From CAZKTO01 sp964555685 (GTDB taxonomy: Bacteria > Chloroflexota > Dehalococcoidia > SHYB01), in assembly GCA_964555685.1 (NCBI GenBank), contig CAZKTO010000001.1, positions 55,015 through 119,014 on the forward strand: a stretch of DNA of 64,000 nucleotides. Reading direction: 5' to 3'. This document shows positions 34,671 to 42,786 of the stretch, in pieces. Both the position numbers and the translations under genes were made by a program. The notes under the pieces were generated by a model, which saw only the letters and a list, made by a program, of their open reading frames with translations, had not been told where the DNA came from and ran no database searches. Numbering within the stretch: position 1 is the first letter of the stretch; each line of letters starts with the position of its first letter.

Positions 34671-34924
34671 TCCTCGTCCTCCAACTTGAGATTATACCGC
34701 TCCACCAATCGGAGGAACTGTCTGATCTGGTAGGGTTTTATCTGGCCTCCAACTGACTGGAGGTTAACCAGCCCAGGGATATCTGAACGAGTGAAGATGT
34801 GATGGCTTCCAGATACCCGCACGGGTTGAAATCCGAAACCCTCTACGAGACTCACCATGTCCTCAAAAGCGACATTACGCAGCGCCCCCTGTGCTAAACG
34901 CCTGAGTAAGCGTCTCCGGTTCAT
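34667..34924 (-). CDS. hicA: HicA-family mRNA interferase, long type
   Basis: 85 residues from ATG 34924. RLAQGALRNVAFEDMVSLVE, GFGFQPVRVSGSHHIFTR, GLVNLQSVGGQIKPYQIRQF and LRLVERYNLKLED match the longer HicA subgroup, a dsRBD-like fold whose catalytic His lies in GSHHIF. It would cleave mRNA unless bound by the HicB encoded next. It starts 46 bp past the 3' end of tRNA-Gln and lies between the two tRNA-Gln repeats. Confidence 0.82.
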   Translation of the reverse strand: MNRRRLLRRLAQGALRNVAFEDMVSLVEGFGFQPVRVSGSHHIFTRSDIPGLVNLQSVGGQIKPYQIRQFLRLVERYNLKLEDEE

Positions 34925-34969
34925 CGTATATGCGTGGGAGATTGACGAGCGTTCTTGGCCTGGGAATTC

Positions 34970-35043
34970 TGGCTGCCCCGCCAGGACTCGAACCTGGGTC
35001 AAAGGATCCAAAGTCCTCTGTGCTACCACTGCACCACGGGGCA
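34970..35043 (-). tRNA. tRNA-Gln (anticodon TTG)
   Basis: Acceptor TGCCCCG/CGGGGCA, D-arm GTGC/GCAC, anticodon stem GAGGA/TCCTT with loop CTTTGGA (anticodon TTG), T-arm CCAGG-TTCGAGT-CCTGG, discriminator G and encoded CCA (34970-34972). Complete and well paired. Confidence 0.94.
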
Positions 35044-35081
35044 AGGGATGAAGGCCGTCATGCGGCCTCCCGTCGAGCCGG

Positions 35082-35213
35082 CTACCGCTTCCGGGCGAAC
35101 ACACCCAGGAGGCGCCGCCAGGGGCTCCTGCGACGCCGGCCCCGCCGCTCCACGCACGCGGCGCACGTGCAGGCGGGCGGGTGAGGGGTGCGGTACGCCT
35201 CGCGCTCGTTCAT
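35082..35213 (-). CDS. very small Cys-containing basic protein
   Basis: 43 codons from ATG 35213: MNEREAYRTPHPPACTCAAC then VERRGRRRRSPWRRLLGVFA. The HPP-C-x-C-x-x-C block recalls small zinc-binding proteins seen in related genomes, but there is no good ribosome site, and the rest is arginine-rich. It is a candidate only. Confidence 0.3.
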   Translation of the reverse strand: MNEREAYRTPHPPACTCAACVERRGRRRRSPWRRLLGVFARKR

Positions 35214-35301
35214 GGCTCGGAGCCGTGCCAGGGGCACGCGCGGCGCAGCGCCGCGCCGGATACTCGCCCATTATACCGTGCGGGCCGCTGCGGCTGGCCC
35301 A

Positions 35302-36192
35302 TCAGGGCGGCCCTGGACGCGCCGAGGCGGATCGCGCCCGCGCCTCGGTCCGCTCCAAGAACTCGATGGTCCGGCTGGCGAGGCGCGGGTAGAGGTTCTG
35401 CATCAGCCCGCCCGGCCGCCTGCCGGTGTAGTAGGCCATGAAGTCGTCGCGGCCCCAGGGGGATGGGGCAAGCTCCGAGCCGGCGGCCAGGCGGTGCAGC
35501 GCGTCCGATGCCTCGTGCGGATGAATATCGTCGTTCCCCTCAAAGACCAGGATGGGGACGCGGATGGCGCGGAGCTGCTCGTCCGGGAGGCCCTGCACCG
35601 CCATCCCCGGCCGGTGGTAGAAGAACGCGTTCCAGCGGCGCATGACGCCGGCGAACGCAGCCGGGTCCATGGCCAGGAGGCGGGCCCGGCTGGCCGGATT
35701 GGCGGCGAGGCGCTCGGCGAAGAACGGGGTCCTGGACACCGCCTCCATGCCGCCCGCCTCGGCGGCGCGCAGGTACGGGACGTGGTAGTCGTATCCCAGG
35801 ACCTGCGCGGCGAAGGGCCCGCCCGAGGCCGACCAGACGACGAGTCCCTTGACGACGCCCGGGCGCCGGACCGCCGTCAGCAGAGAGACGCGGGCGCCCG
35901 CGGAGCCGCCGCCAAGATAGGCCGGCGCGAGGCCCAGCCGCTCCAGCAGCTCAGCGAGGTCATCGGCCCAGACCTCCTGCTCGGAGCGGCCGGCGTCGAA
36001 CCACAGGTCGCTGGCGCCGGTGTTGCGCCGGTCCCACAGGAGCACGCGGCAGTGACCCTCCAGGGCCCGGGCCAGCGGCACGAGAGCGTCCTTGCCCGCC
36101 CGGCCCCCCGGCGTGAGGGCCAGGACCGGCCCCCGGCCCGAAAGCTCGTAGTGCAGCGTGCAGCCATCGATCACGATGGTTGCCATGGTCAC
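35302..36192 (-). CDS. alpha/beta-hydrolase fold protein
   Basis: 296 residues from GTG 36192 or ATG 36186. Core alpha/beta-hydrolase signs: VLALTPGGRAGKDAL (oxyanion region), LLWDRRNTGASD, nucleophile elbow YLGGGSAGARVSLL with Ser, acid loop VPILVFEGNDDIHPHEASD. The usual C-terminal catalytic His is not evident in a standard context (PWGRDDFMAY). Neighbouring LLM oxygenases and another hydrolase suggest a degradation pathway. Substrate unknown. Confidence 0.8.
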   Translation of the reverse strand: MTMATIVIDGCTLHYELSGRGPVLALTPGGRAGKDALVPLARALEGHCRVLLWDRRNTGASDLWFDAGRSEQEVWADDLAELLERLGLAPAYLGGGSAGARVSLLTAVRRPGVVKGLVVWSASGGPFAAQVLGYDYHVPYLRAAEAGGMEAVSRTPFFAERLAANPASRARLLAMDPAAFAGVMRRWNAFFYHRPGMAVQGLPDEQLRAIRVPILVFEGNDDIHPHEASDALHRLAAGSELAPSPWGRDDFMAYYTGRRPGGLMQNLYPRLASRTIEFLERTEARARSASARPGPP

Positions 36193-36241
36193 CTCACGCC
36201 CAGGCTGGGGTCTCGGCCTTCATCGGAAGCGGCCCGCGCCA

Positions 36242-36275
36242 AACGACGCCCCCACGGGGATGCGGGGGCGTCGTT
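36242..36275. terminator. hairpin between LLM gene and hydrolase gene
   Basis: Perfect 12-bp stem AACGACGCCCCC / GGGGGCGTCGTT with a 10-nt loop. Downstream of the LLM gene on the minus strand it is followed by only two or three T, so termination would be partial. Confidence 0.4.
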
Positions 36276-36308
36276 CGCAGCGGAAGCCGGCACGGGACGA
36301 ACCCGGCC

Positions 36309-37529
36309 CTACCGCTTGACCGGCTGGAGCTCCCGCTTGGGCGTCTCCTTGAGGCTTACGGGCGAGTTGAGCTCGAAGGGGCTGTTGAGGCCCAGCTCCT
36401 TGCCGATCTCCCGGAGCGCCGGCATCACCTCCTGGCCCATGAGCCGGATGCACTCCATCGAGTCCGCGTGATCGATCTTGCCGTCGTTGCCCCAGAGCGC
36501 GAGGATCGACGGGCGCATCTCCTCCAGGAGGGTGCGGAGCTTCTTGACAACGGTCTCCGGCCGGCCGGCGATGATCTGGAGCGTCTGGAGCTGCTCCTCG
36601 TACGGCTGGCGCGGGTAGAGGCGCCCGCCGACGCGCTGGCGGCGCGTCGTCGGCGAGTTGTAGCCCGAGGGGCTGGCCCACACCGGGTGACTCAGGCCCA
36701 GGAACTCCCCCTGCATCCACATGAACTCACGTCCGTTGCGCAGGGCCTTCTCCTCGTTCCCCTGGACGTGGCAGCGGATCAGGTACCCCCGGTTCTCCGG
36801 CCCGGCCTTGTATCCCACGGAGGCCGCGGCCTCGTCGTAGACCTTCCAGACGTTCAGCGTGGCCGCGATGGGCAGGTTGAGGGCGATGTAGGGGTAGCGG
36901 TGCTGGGCCGCCCACACGACGGTCTCGGGGCTCTGGACGCCGGGGATCCAGACCCGCGGGTGCGGCTTCTGGAGAGGAGTGACCCACGGGTTGACCACGC
37001 GGAACTGGTAGTGGTTTCCCTCCCAGCGGAACGGCCCCGGCTCGGACCATATCTTGACGAGGAGGTCGTGGGCCTCCTCGAAGCGCTCCCGGTTGTACGC
37101 CGGGTTGGCGTTGGTGGCCACCTGCTCCTGCCCCGCGCCGCGGACGAAGCCCGAGACCAGGCGCCCCTTGGAGATGAGGTCGATCATGCCGATCTCCTCG
37201 GCCAGGCGCACCGGGTTGTCGCAGACGGGCAGCGGGTTGCCCAGGAGCACGATCTTCGTCTTCTTGGTCATGGCGGCCAGCACGGCGGCGAAGATGTTGA
37301 TCTTGGCCTGCATGGTGAAGGGGGCGTTGTGATGCTCGTTGAGCATGACGCCCTCGATGCCTACCTCTTCGGCGTAGAGGTACTCCGTGAGCCGCTCGTG
37401 GTAGAGGCGCGAGCCCTCCGCCGGGTCGAAGTACTTGTTAGGGAAGAGGGTGGCCGTGTAGCCAAGCCGCTTCCCCTCCTCCTCCGGGTAGGCGCTCATG
37501 GGCTGCTCGGTGAAGTACATCAGGAACAT
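36309..37529 (-). CDS. LLM-class flavin-dependent oxidoreductase
   Basis: 406 residues, luciferase-like TIM barrel. EGVMLNEHHNAPFTMQAKIN, KIVLLGNPLPVCDNPVRLAE and RLVSGFVRGAGQEQ are the typical first three barrel blocks; the NEHH motif supplies the conserved His, and the C-terminal part contains IIAGRPETVVKKLRTLLEEM. Such enzymes use reduced FMN or F420 for mono-oxygenation. A second one of a different subgroup is encoded two genes upstream, separated by an alpha/beta-hydrolase. Confidence 0.88.
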   Translation of the reverse strand: MFLMYFTEQPMSAYPEEEGKRLGYTATLFPNKYFDPAEGSRLYHERLTEYLYAEEVGIEGVMLNEHHNAPFTMQAKINIFAAVLAAMTKKTKIVLLGNPLPVCDNPVRLAEEIGMIDLISKGRLVSGFVRGAGQEQVATNANPAYNRERFEEAHDLLVKIWSEPGPFRWEGNHYQFRVVNPWVTPLQKPHPRVWIPGVQSPETVVWAAQHRYPYIALNLPIAATLNVWKVYDEAAASVGYKAGPENRGYLIRCHVQGNEEKALRNGREFMWMQGEFLGLSHPVWASPSGYNSPTTRRQRVGGRLYPRQPYEEQLQTLQIIAGRPETVVKKLRTLLEEMRPSILALWGNDGKIDHADSMECIRLMGQEVMPALREIGKELGLNSPFELNSPVSLKETPKRELQPVKR

Positions 37530-37598
37530 CGCTGCTGCTCCCTTCGCCGCGGGCGGCGCCCGGGCATCCCTTTCGTATCTCGCGCGTTCCGGCTCCAG

Positions 37599-38384
37599 CT
37601 ATTGGGCGATGAAGTCGTGCACCAGCCTCGCCAGCTCCTTGGGCCTCTCCACCTCGGCGCGCAGGCCGCAGTTGGGGAGCACCTCGAGGCGGGCATTCGG
37701 CAGCGTCTCCAGGTAGCGCTTGGCGCAGTCCATGGGAACGACCCTGTCCTCCCTGCCCCAGACGAGGAGCGTGGGCGTCTTGACGCCGGGCAGGAGGTGG
37801 GGCAGGGACTGGTCGAACATATAGGGCTTCCAGGCGACGCGCGTCGTCATCTCCCGCGCGATCTCCCAGAACTCAAGAAGATCGACGTCCGGCTCGCCGT
37901 GAAGCGCCTGGAAGTGCTTCTGGTCGTGGAAGCCGGCCTTCACGTAGTCCGTGCTGCTGATGAGGAACTGGTCCAGGATCTCGCCCTCCCGGGGCTGGAC
38001 GCCCATGGCGCCGACCAGCACCAGCTTCTTGATCAGGTGGCGGTCCATGGATGCCATCTCGGCGGCGATCCATCCGCCGAACCCCAGCCCGCAGAGGCTC
38101 ACCTGGTGCAGCCCCAGCTCGTTCAGGAGCCAGAGCTCCATGCACGCCAGGTCCCGCACCGTGCGCGCCCAGTCTGGCCGGTCCGACTTGCCGAAGCCCG
38201 GATGGGAGGGCACGTAGACCGCGTGCTGCTTGGCGAGGGCCTCGTAGAAGGGCAGCCACCCCGGGTTGCCGACGTCATGGTGCAGGACGACCACCGGATC
38301 GCCGCTCCCGCCTTTCAAGAGCTGGACCCTGCCCGTGGCGAGGTCGACGAACTGCTCGGTGTGGGTGCTGGTCTTGAGGGTCAC
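37599..38384 (-). CDS. alpha/beta hydrolase
   Basis: 261 residues from GTG 38384 (GGGAGG upstream). DPVVVLHHDVGNPGWLPFYE (oxyanion His), VYVPSHPGFGKSDRPDW, LCGLGFGGWIAAEMAS as nucleophile elbow in which Gly replaces the usual Ser/Asp/Cys (GLGFGG), and PTLLVWGREDRVVP as acid loop. The apparent lack of a nucleophile suggests either a lyase/oxygenase-like member or loss of hydrolase activity. It lies between the two LLM genes, probably in one operon. Confidence 0.82.
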   Translation of the reverse strand: MTLKTSTHTEQFVDLATGRVQLLKGGSGDPVVVLHHDVGNPGWLPFYEALAKQHAVYVPSHPGFGKSDRPDWARTVRDLACMELWLLNELGLHQVSLCGLGFGGWIAAEMASMDRHLIKKLVLVGAMGVQPREGEILDQFLISSTDYVKAGFHDQKHFQALHGEPDVDLLEFWEIAREMTTRVAWKPYMFDQSLPHLLPGVKTPTLLVWGREDRVVPMDCAKRYLETLPNARLEVLPNCGLRAEVERPKELARLVHDFIAQ

Positions 38385-38415
38385 CTGTGCCTCCCGTCGC
38401 CCCGGCCTGTCGGGG

Positions 38416-39558
38416 CTACTGGACTCGCGGTTGGGGGCCGTAGGGGCTGGGAAGCTTGCCCGCCGCCGAATCGGCCGTCATCTTCTGCCACGAGCGCTTG
38501 GTGCTGCGGGTCGAGTCCTGGAACTCGGGCATGACGTAGCGGGCGAAGAGCTCGAGGCAGTGGTGCCAGTTCTCGCGGCTGGTCCATTCCGTGGAGGTGA
38601 TGAGCATGCCGCCGTAGCCGCCGGCGCCATCGTGCTGCTCGCGGAGGGCCCGGATACAGTCGTCCGGGTCGCCGACGATCCACCCGCGCTTGCGGATGGC
38701 CTGGCGCAGGTCGATCTCCTCGGCGGGCTGCCCCGGATAGGCCTCGTAGCTGGGCTTGATGCCCAGGGGAAAGAAGTACTGACGCAGCTCCTCCTCCGCG
38801 CCCTTTTCGATATCGCTGAAGGCCTTCTCGCGCGTGTCCGCTACATACAGATAGTTGGCGATGCGCCAGTCCTCGCGGCGCACCGTCGTCCCCCTGGCTT
38901 TGGCCATCCCCTCGAAGTTCTGCCACTGCTTGCCCATGGCCGAGCCCGTGGCGCCGACCTGGAAATTGGCCGAGAGGAGCTGAAGCCCATGGGCGGATGC
39001 CAGCTCCAGGCTGTGGCCCCGCCCGGTGCTGGCGACGGCCACGGGGACGTGCGGCTGCTGGTAGCACTTGACCTGGAGCTCCATCTCCTTGAGCGTCCAG
39101 TAGCTGCCCTCATAGGTGATGGGGCCGTCGGCCTTGAAGAGCTTGAGGATGATGTCCACCGACTCGTCCATCATGGGGCGGAGCTTCTCGTACTGGATGT
39201 CGAACATCTTGATATCGGGCGGGAGCGCTCCGGGCCCGACGCCCAGCATCGTCCGGCCATAGGTCAGATGGTCCAGGAAGGCGATGCGCTCGGCCACGTG
39301 GAAGGGATGATGGTATGGCAGGTTCACCACGCCCGTGCCCAGGCGGATGCGCTTGGTCCGCTGGGCCGCCGCCGCGATAAAGATGTCCGGCGCGGGGATG
39401 ATCTCCCAGCCGCCGGTATGGTGCTCGCCGATCCAGAACTCGTCGAAGCCGAGGCTCTCGGCGTACTCGATCAGGTGGAGGTCCCGCTCGTAGCAGAGGG
39501 TAGGGTTCTCGCGCGGCGCGTGGGCCGGCATCAGGAAGAAGCCGAATGTCATTCGCAT
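38416..39558 (-). CDS. LLM-class flavin-dependent oxidoreductase (limonene/alkane-type)
   Basis: 380 residues from ATG 39558, where the family begins MRMTFGFFLMPAH. SLGFDEFWIGEHHTGGWEII (GEHH), KRIRLGTGVVNLPYHHPFHV and GRTMLGVGPGALPPD are well conserved with bacterial luciferase-like monooxygenases. The C-terminal WIVGDPDDCIRALREQ is also typical. Together with the other LLM enzyme and two hydrolases it suggests oxidation and ring or ester cleavage of an organic compound. Confidence 0.88.
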   Translation of the reverse strand: MRMTFGFFLMPAHAPRENPTLCYERDLHLIEYAESLGFDEFWIGEHHTGGWEIIPAPDIFIAAAAQRTKRIRLGTGVVNLPYHHPFHVAERIAFLDHLTYGRTMLGVGPGALPPDIKMFDIQYEKLRPMMDESVDIILKLFKADGPITYEGSYWTLKEMELQVKCYQQPHVPVAVASTGRGHSLELASAHGLQLLSANFQVGATGSAMGKQWQNFEGMAKARGTTVRREDWRIANYLYVADTREKAFSDIEKGAEEELRQYFFPLGIKPSYEAYPGQPAEEIDLRQAIRKRGWIVGDPDDCIRALREQHDGAGGYGGMLITSTEWTSRENWHHCLELFARYVMPEFQDSTRSTKRSWQKMTADSAAGKLPSPYGPQPRVQ

Positions 39559-39830
39559 GCTGCACTCCGCCAGCGCCGGACGCTGGTCCCCGAGGCCGGG
39601 CTCCGCCGCCGTGGCCGCGCCTCGGGCCCGGCCAGCCGGCGCCTCCGGCGGCGAGAGCAAGGATATCGGCCTCGCTCCTACCTGTCAAACGGCGAGCCGG
39701 GTTCCCCCACAGGTCGGGGTGCGCTGCCGGCCGTTTGACGCCGTCCTGGCGCCTCCCTATACTCGCCCTCGCTGCGCGATGGCCTCGGCGCACCGCAGGT
39801 CGCGAGCAGCGACCCGCAGGGAGGGGCTCC

Positions 39831-40763
39831 ATGGGCGATCGACTGCGCGGACGGGTGGCCGTGGTGACGGGCGGCGGCCGCGGGCTGGGCCGAGCCATCG
39901 CGCTGCGCATGGCAAAGGAGGGCGCCAGCGTCCTCGTCAACGACCTCGGCGCCGATCTCGACGGCGCCGGCGCCTCCCGTCAGCCCGCCGATGGCGTCGC
40001 CGCCGAGATCGCGGCCCAGGGGGGGCGGGCCGCCGCCTCCTATCACGACGTCTCGAAGTACGATCAGGCCGCCGAGGTCATGGAGACCGCCATCAAACGC
40101 TTCGGCCGCCTCGATGTCTGCGTCAACAGCGTCGGCAACGCCAGGCCCAAGCTCATCACCGAGGCATCCCAGGAGGACTTCGATATCCTGATCGACGTAA
40201 TGCTCAAAGGCAAGCTCTACTGCACGCAGCACGCCGGCAAGCGGATGATCGAGCAGGGCGGCGGGCGCATCATCAACCTGGCCTCCAACATCGGGCTCAT
40301 CTCCATGACGCGGCGGACGGGCTACGCGGCGGCGCAGGTGGGCATCATCGGCTTCTCGACCGTGGCGGCCACGGAGCTGGGCCACTACGGCATCACCGTC
40401 AACACCATCTGCCCCGGCGCCACCGAGTCGCGCCTCATCCGCGACGCCATGCGCGTGGCCAAGGCGCACCTGAGCCACCCCATCATCGACGCCGCGGAGC
40501 GCAACACCGCCTCCCTCACGCCGGACCCGCCGGACAACCTGGCCGAGTTCACCACCTTCCTCTGTACCGACGCAGCCAAGGACATCAACGGGCAGGTCTT
40601 CTACGTCTCGGGCGGGCAGATCGCCCGGACCAGCGTCTGGGCCCTGCCGCAGATGCTCTACCAGGTGGGCGTGTGGACGCAGGAGGATCTGGCGGCGGCC
40701 GTCCCAGCCACGCTTATGCGCGGCGTGGCGAACCCGGCTCCCCCCACGCTTCGCAAGGCGTAG
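39831..40763 (+). CDS. SDR-family protein with Gln in place of catalytic Lys
   Basis: 310 residues from ATG 39831 (GGGAGGGG upstream). Cofactor site VAVVTGGGRGLGRAIALRM and VLVNDLGADLDG resembles the MFE-2/17beta-HSD4 subgroup; NSVGNARP stands where NNAG is usual, Ser is in NLASNIGLIS, but the Tyr-x-x-x-Lys motif reads GYAAAQVGIIG. Loss of the Lys normally cripples redox catalysis. An extended C-terminus (about 50 residues after the GQVFYVSGGQ strand) is also unusual. Divergent from the LLM block. Confidence 0.85.
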   Translation: MGDRLRGRVAVVTGGGRGLGRAIALRMAKEGASVLVNDLGADLDGAGASRQPADGVAAEIAAQGGRAAASYHDVSKYDQAAEVMETAIKRFGRLDVCVNSVGNARPKLITEASQEDFDILIDVMLKGKLYCTQHAGKRMIEQGGGRIINLASNIGLISMTRRTGYAAAQVGIIGFSTVAATELGHYGITVNTICPGATESRLIRDAMRVAKAHLSHPIIDAAERNTASLTPDPPDNLAEFTTFLCTDAAKDINGQVFYVSGGQIARTSVWALPQMLYQVGVWTQEDLAAAVPATLMRGVANPAPPTLRKA

Positions 40764-40900
40764 CGCGCGGGGGCACGGCGCGCCGTGCCCCTACCTATCG
40801 TTGGGGAAGGCCCGGGGTAGCCATCGCTCGCATGCTTGACGCACCTGAGCCGGGGCTCTACCCTCCCTGGTAGCCATCGGTTACGAAGGGAGTCACGCCC

Positions 40901-42718
40901 GTGATCACTTGGTTCCACCGCAAGCGCTGGATGCTGGGCACGGGGGCCGTCTTTATCGTCGCGCTGGGGCTCATCCTGGGGCCCGTCATGAGCGGCATCG
41001 TGAGTGCGCAGGGGAGCGGCCCCGCCAGCGGGACGATCTACTCCTGCCAGAGCAAGCGGACGGGCCACGTCCGGATCAAGCCGCAGGGCGAGTGCTCCGT
41101 GCGGGAGATCGCGCTCCAGTGGAACGTCCAGGGCGTCCCGGGCCCTGTGGGACCGCTGGGACCCCAGGGCCCATTGGGACTGCAGGGGCCAGCGGGACCT
41201 CAGGGCACCCAGGGGTCTCGTGGCGAGACCGGCCTGCGCGGCGAGACAGGGCAGGCGGGACCGCTCGGACCGCAAGGCCCCGCGGGTCCGCCGGGCTCCG
41301 GCGCCGAGCAGGCCTGGTCCCAGAACGGCAACGCCGGCACCGACGCCCGGCGCAACTTCCTCGGCACCACCGACGACCAGCCCCTGGAACTGCGGGTCAA
41401 GAACGAGCGCGCTTTGCGCATCGAGCCAGCGGACCCCGCTCCCAACCTCATCGGCGGTCATCGCGATAACCGGGTCTCTGCCGGCTCTGGAGGCTCTACC
41501 ATCGGCGGCGGCGGGCCCAACAACCGCGTCACGGACAACTACGGCACCGTGGGCGGCGGCCTGGACAACCGCTCCGGCAACGACGACACCTTGACGGAGA
41601 ATGCCCCCTACGCCACGGTGAGCGGCGGCCGCAACAACGCCGCCGTGGGCGATAGTTCCACCGTCGCCGGGGGGCGCAACAACCTGGCCAGCGCCAGCTT
41701 CGCGGCTGTGGGCGGCGGCAACTTCAACGCCGCCAGCAACGAAGCGACCACCGTCTCGGGCGGGCGGGACAACATCGCCAACAACGAGTTCGCCACCGTG
41801 GGCGGCGGCCTGGACAACAAGGCCTCCGGCCTGCGGTCCATCGTGAGCGGCGGCCGGAGCAACGCCGCCTCCGGCGATAGCTCGACGGTGGGGGGCGGGA
41901 GCTTCAACAAGGCCGCGACCCTCTCAGGGACCGTGGGCGGCGGGAGCGACAACGTCGCCAGCGGCGAGGCGGCCACGGTGGCTGGCGGCAAGAACAATGT
42001 GTCCGCCAGCGAGGCGACCACGGTCGGAGGCGGGCGTGAGAACACGGCCAGCGGCTTCCGGGCCACCGTGCCCGGCGGGTCCGCCAACACCGCCTCCGGC
42101 TCCTTCAGCTTCGCCGCCGGCCGCCGCGCCAAGGCGGCCCACGAGGGCGCCTTCGTCTGGGGCGACGCCACCGACGCCGACATCGAGTCCACGGCCGCCA
42201 ACCAGCTCACCCTGCGCGCCACCGGCGGCGCCCGGATCGTCACCAGCCGCGATGGCGCAGGGGTCCGCCTGGAGCCCGGCAGCGGCGCCTGGAGCACCCT
42301 CAGCGACGTCAACACCAAGTCGAACTTCTCCAGTATCGATCGTCGTGCGCTGCTGGAGGCGCTGGCGAAGCTGCCCACGGGCACGTGGAATTACAAGGAC
42401 CAGGACCCGTCAGTGCGGCACCTGGGCCCCACGGCCCAGGAGTTCCGAGCAGCCTTCGGCCTGGGCGAGGACGAGCGGTATATCTCGACGGTGGACGCCG
42501 ACGGCGTCGCCCTGGCGGCCATCCAGGGCCTCTACGAGCTGGTGCGGGCCCAGGACGCGCGCATCGCAGCGCTCGAGGCCCGGTTCGAGACTTCGAACGG
42601 CCGCGCCCCCTCGAAGGGTTGGGGCCTCTTCTCCGGCCACGCGTCGATGCTCGCGGGCGGGCTGCTCCTCACGGGTCTCGTCGTGGGGAACGGCGTCCGG
42701 CTACGCAGGAGGCGGTAG
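40901..42718 (+). CDS. collagen-like surface protein with head repeats, S74 chaperone domain and membrane anchor
   Basis: 605 residues from GTG. Signal peptide (MITWFHRKRWMLGTG then hydrophobic, cleavage near VSAQG). Residues about 78-133 are Gly-X-Y triplets, e.g. GPVGPLGPQGPLGLQGPAGP. Residues about 180-400 are about ten repeats of the type ATVGGGxxNxASGxxS-T-V(S/G)GG, like the YadA/Hep_Hag left-handed head. Residues about 465-560 match the S74 intramolecular chaperone of phage tail fibres; its Ser and Lys (LSDVNTKSNF) are in place. A last helix (MLAGGLLLTGLVVGNGV) and RRRR anchor the end. Probably a self-processing trimeric fibre or adhesin. Confidence 0.8.
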   Translation: MITWFHRKRWMLGTGAVFIVALGLILGPVMSGIVSAQGSGPASGTIYSCQSKRTGHVRIKPQGECSVREIALQWNVQGVPGPVGPLGPQGPLGLQGPAGPQGTQGSRGETGLRGETGQAGPLGPQGPAGPPGSGAEQAWSQNGNAGTDARRNFLGTTDDQPLELRVKNERALRIEPADPAPNLIGGHRDNRVSAGSGGSTIGGGGPNNRVTDNYGTVGGGLDNRSGNDDTLTENAPYATVSGGRNNAAVGDSSTVAGGRNNLASASFAAVGGGNFNAASNEATTVSGGRDNIANNEFATVGGGLDNKASGLRSIVSGGRSNAASGDSSTVGGGSFNKAATLSGTVGGGSDNVASGEAATVAGGKNNVSASEATTVGGGRENTASGFRATVPGGSANTASGSFSFAAGRRAKAAHEGAFVWGDATDADIESTAANQLTLRATGGARIVTSRDGAGVRLEPGSGAWSTLSDVNTKSNFSSIDRRALLEALAKLPTGTWNYKDQDPSVRHLGPTAQEFRAAFGLGEDERYISTVDADGVALAAIQGLYELVRAQDARIAALEARFETSNGRAPSKGWGLFSGHASMLAGGLLLTGLVVGNGVRLRRRR

Positions 42719-42786
42719 CATCCGGGAGACCGAGGCGCTCGATCGTTGCGGCGCGGAGCCGCGTATGCCGGAGGAGCAGCCATCCC

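Noticed and set aside
41490..42120. Non-coding satellite repeat
   Set aside because: The repetitive GGCGGCGG-type sequence encodes in-frame head repeats of the collagen-like protein.
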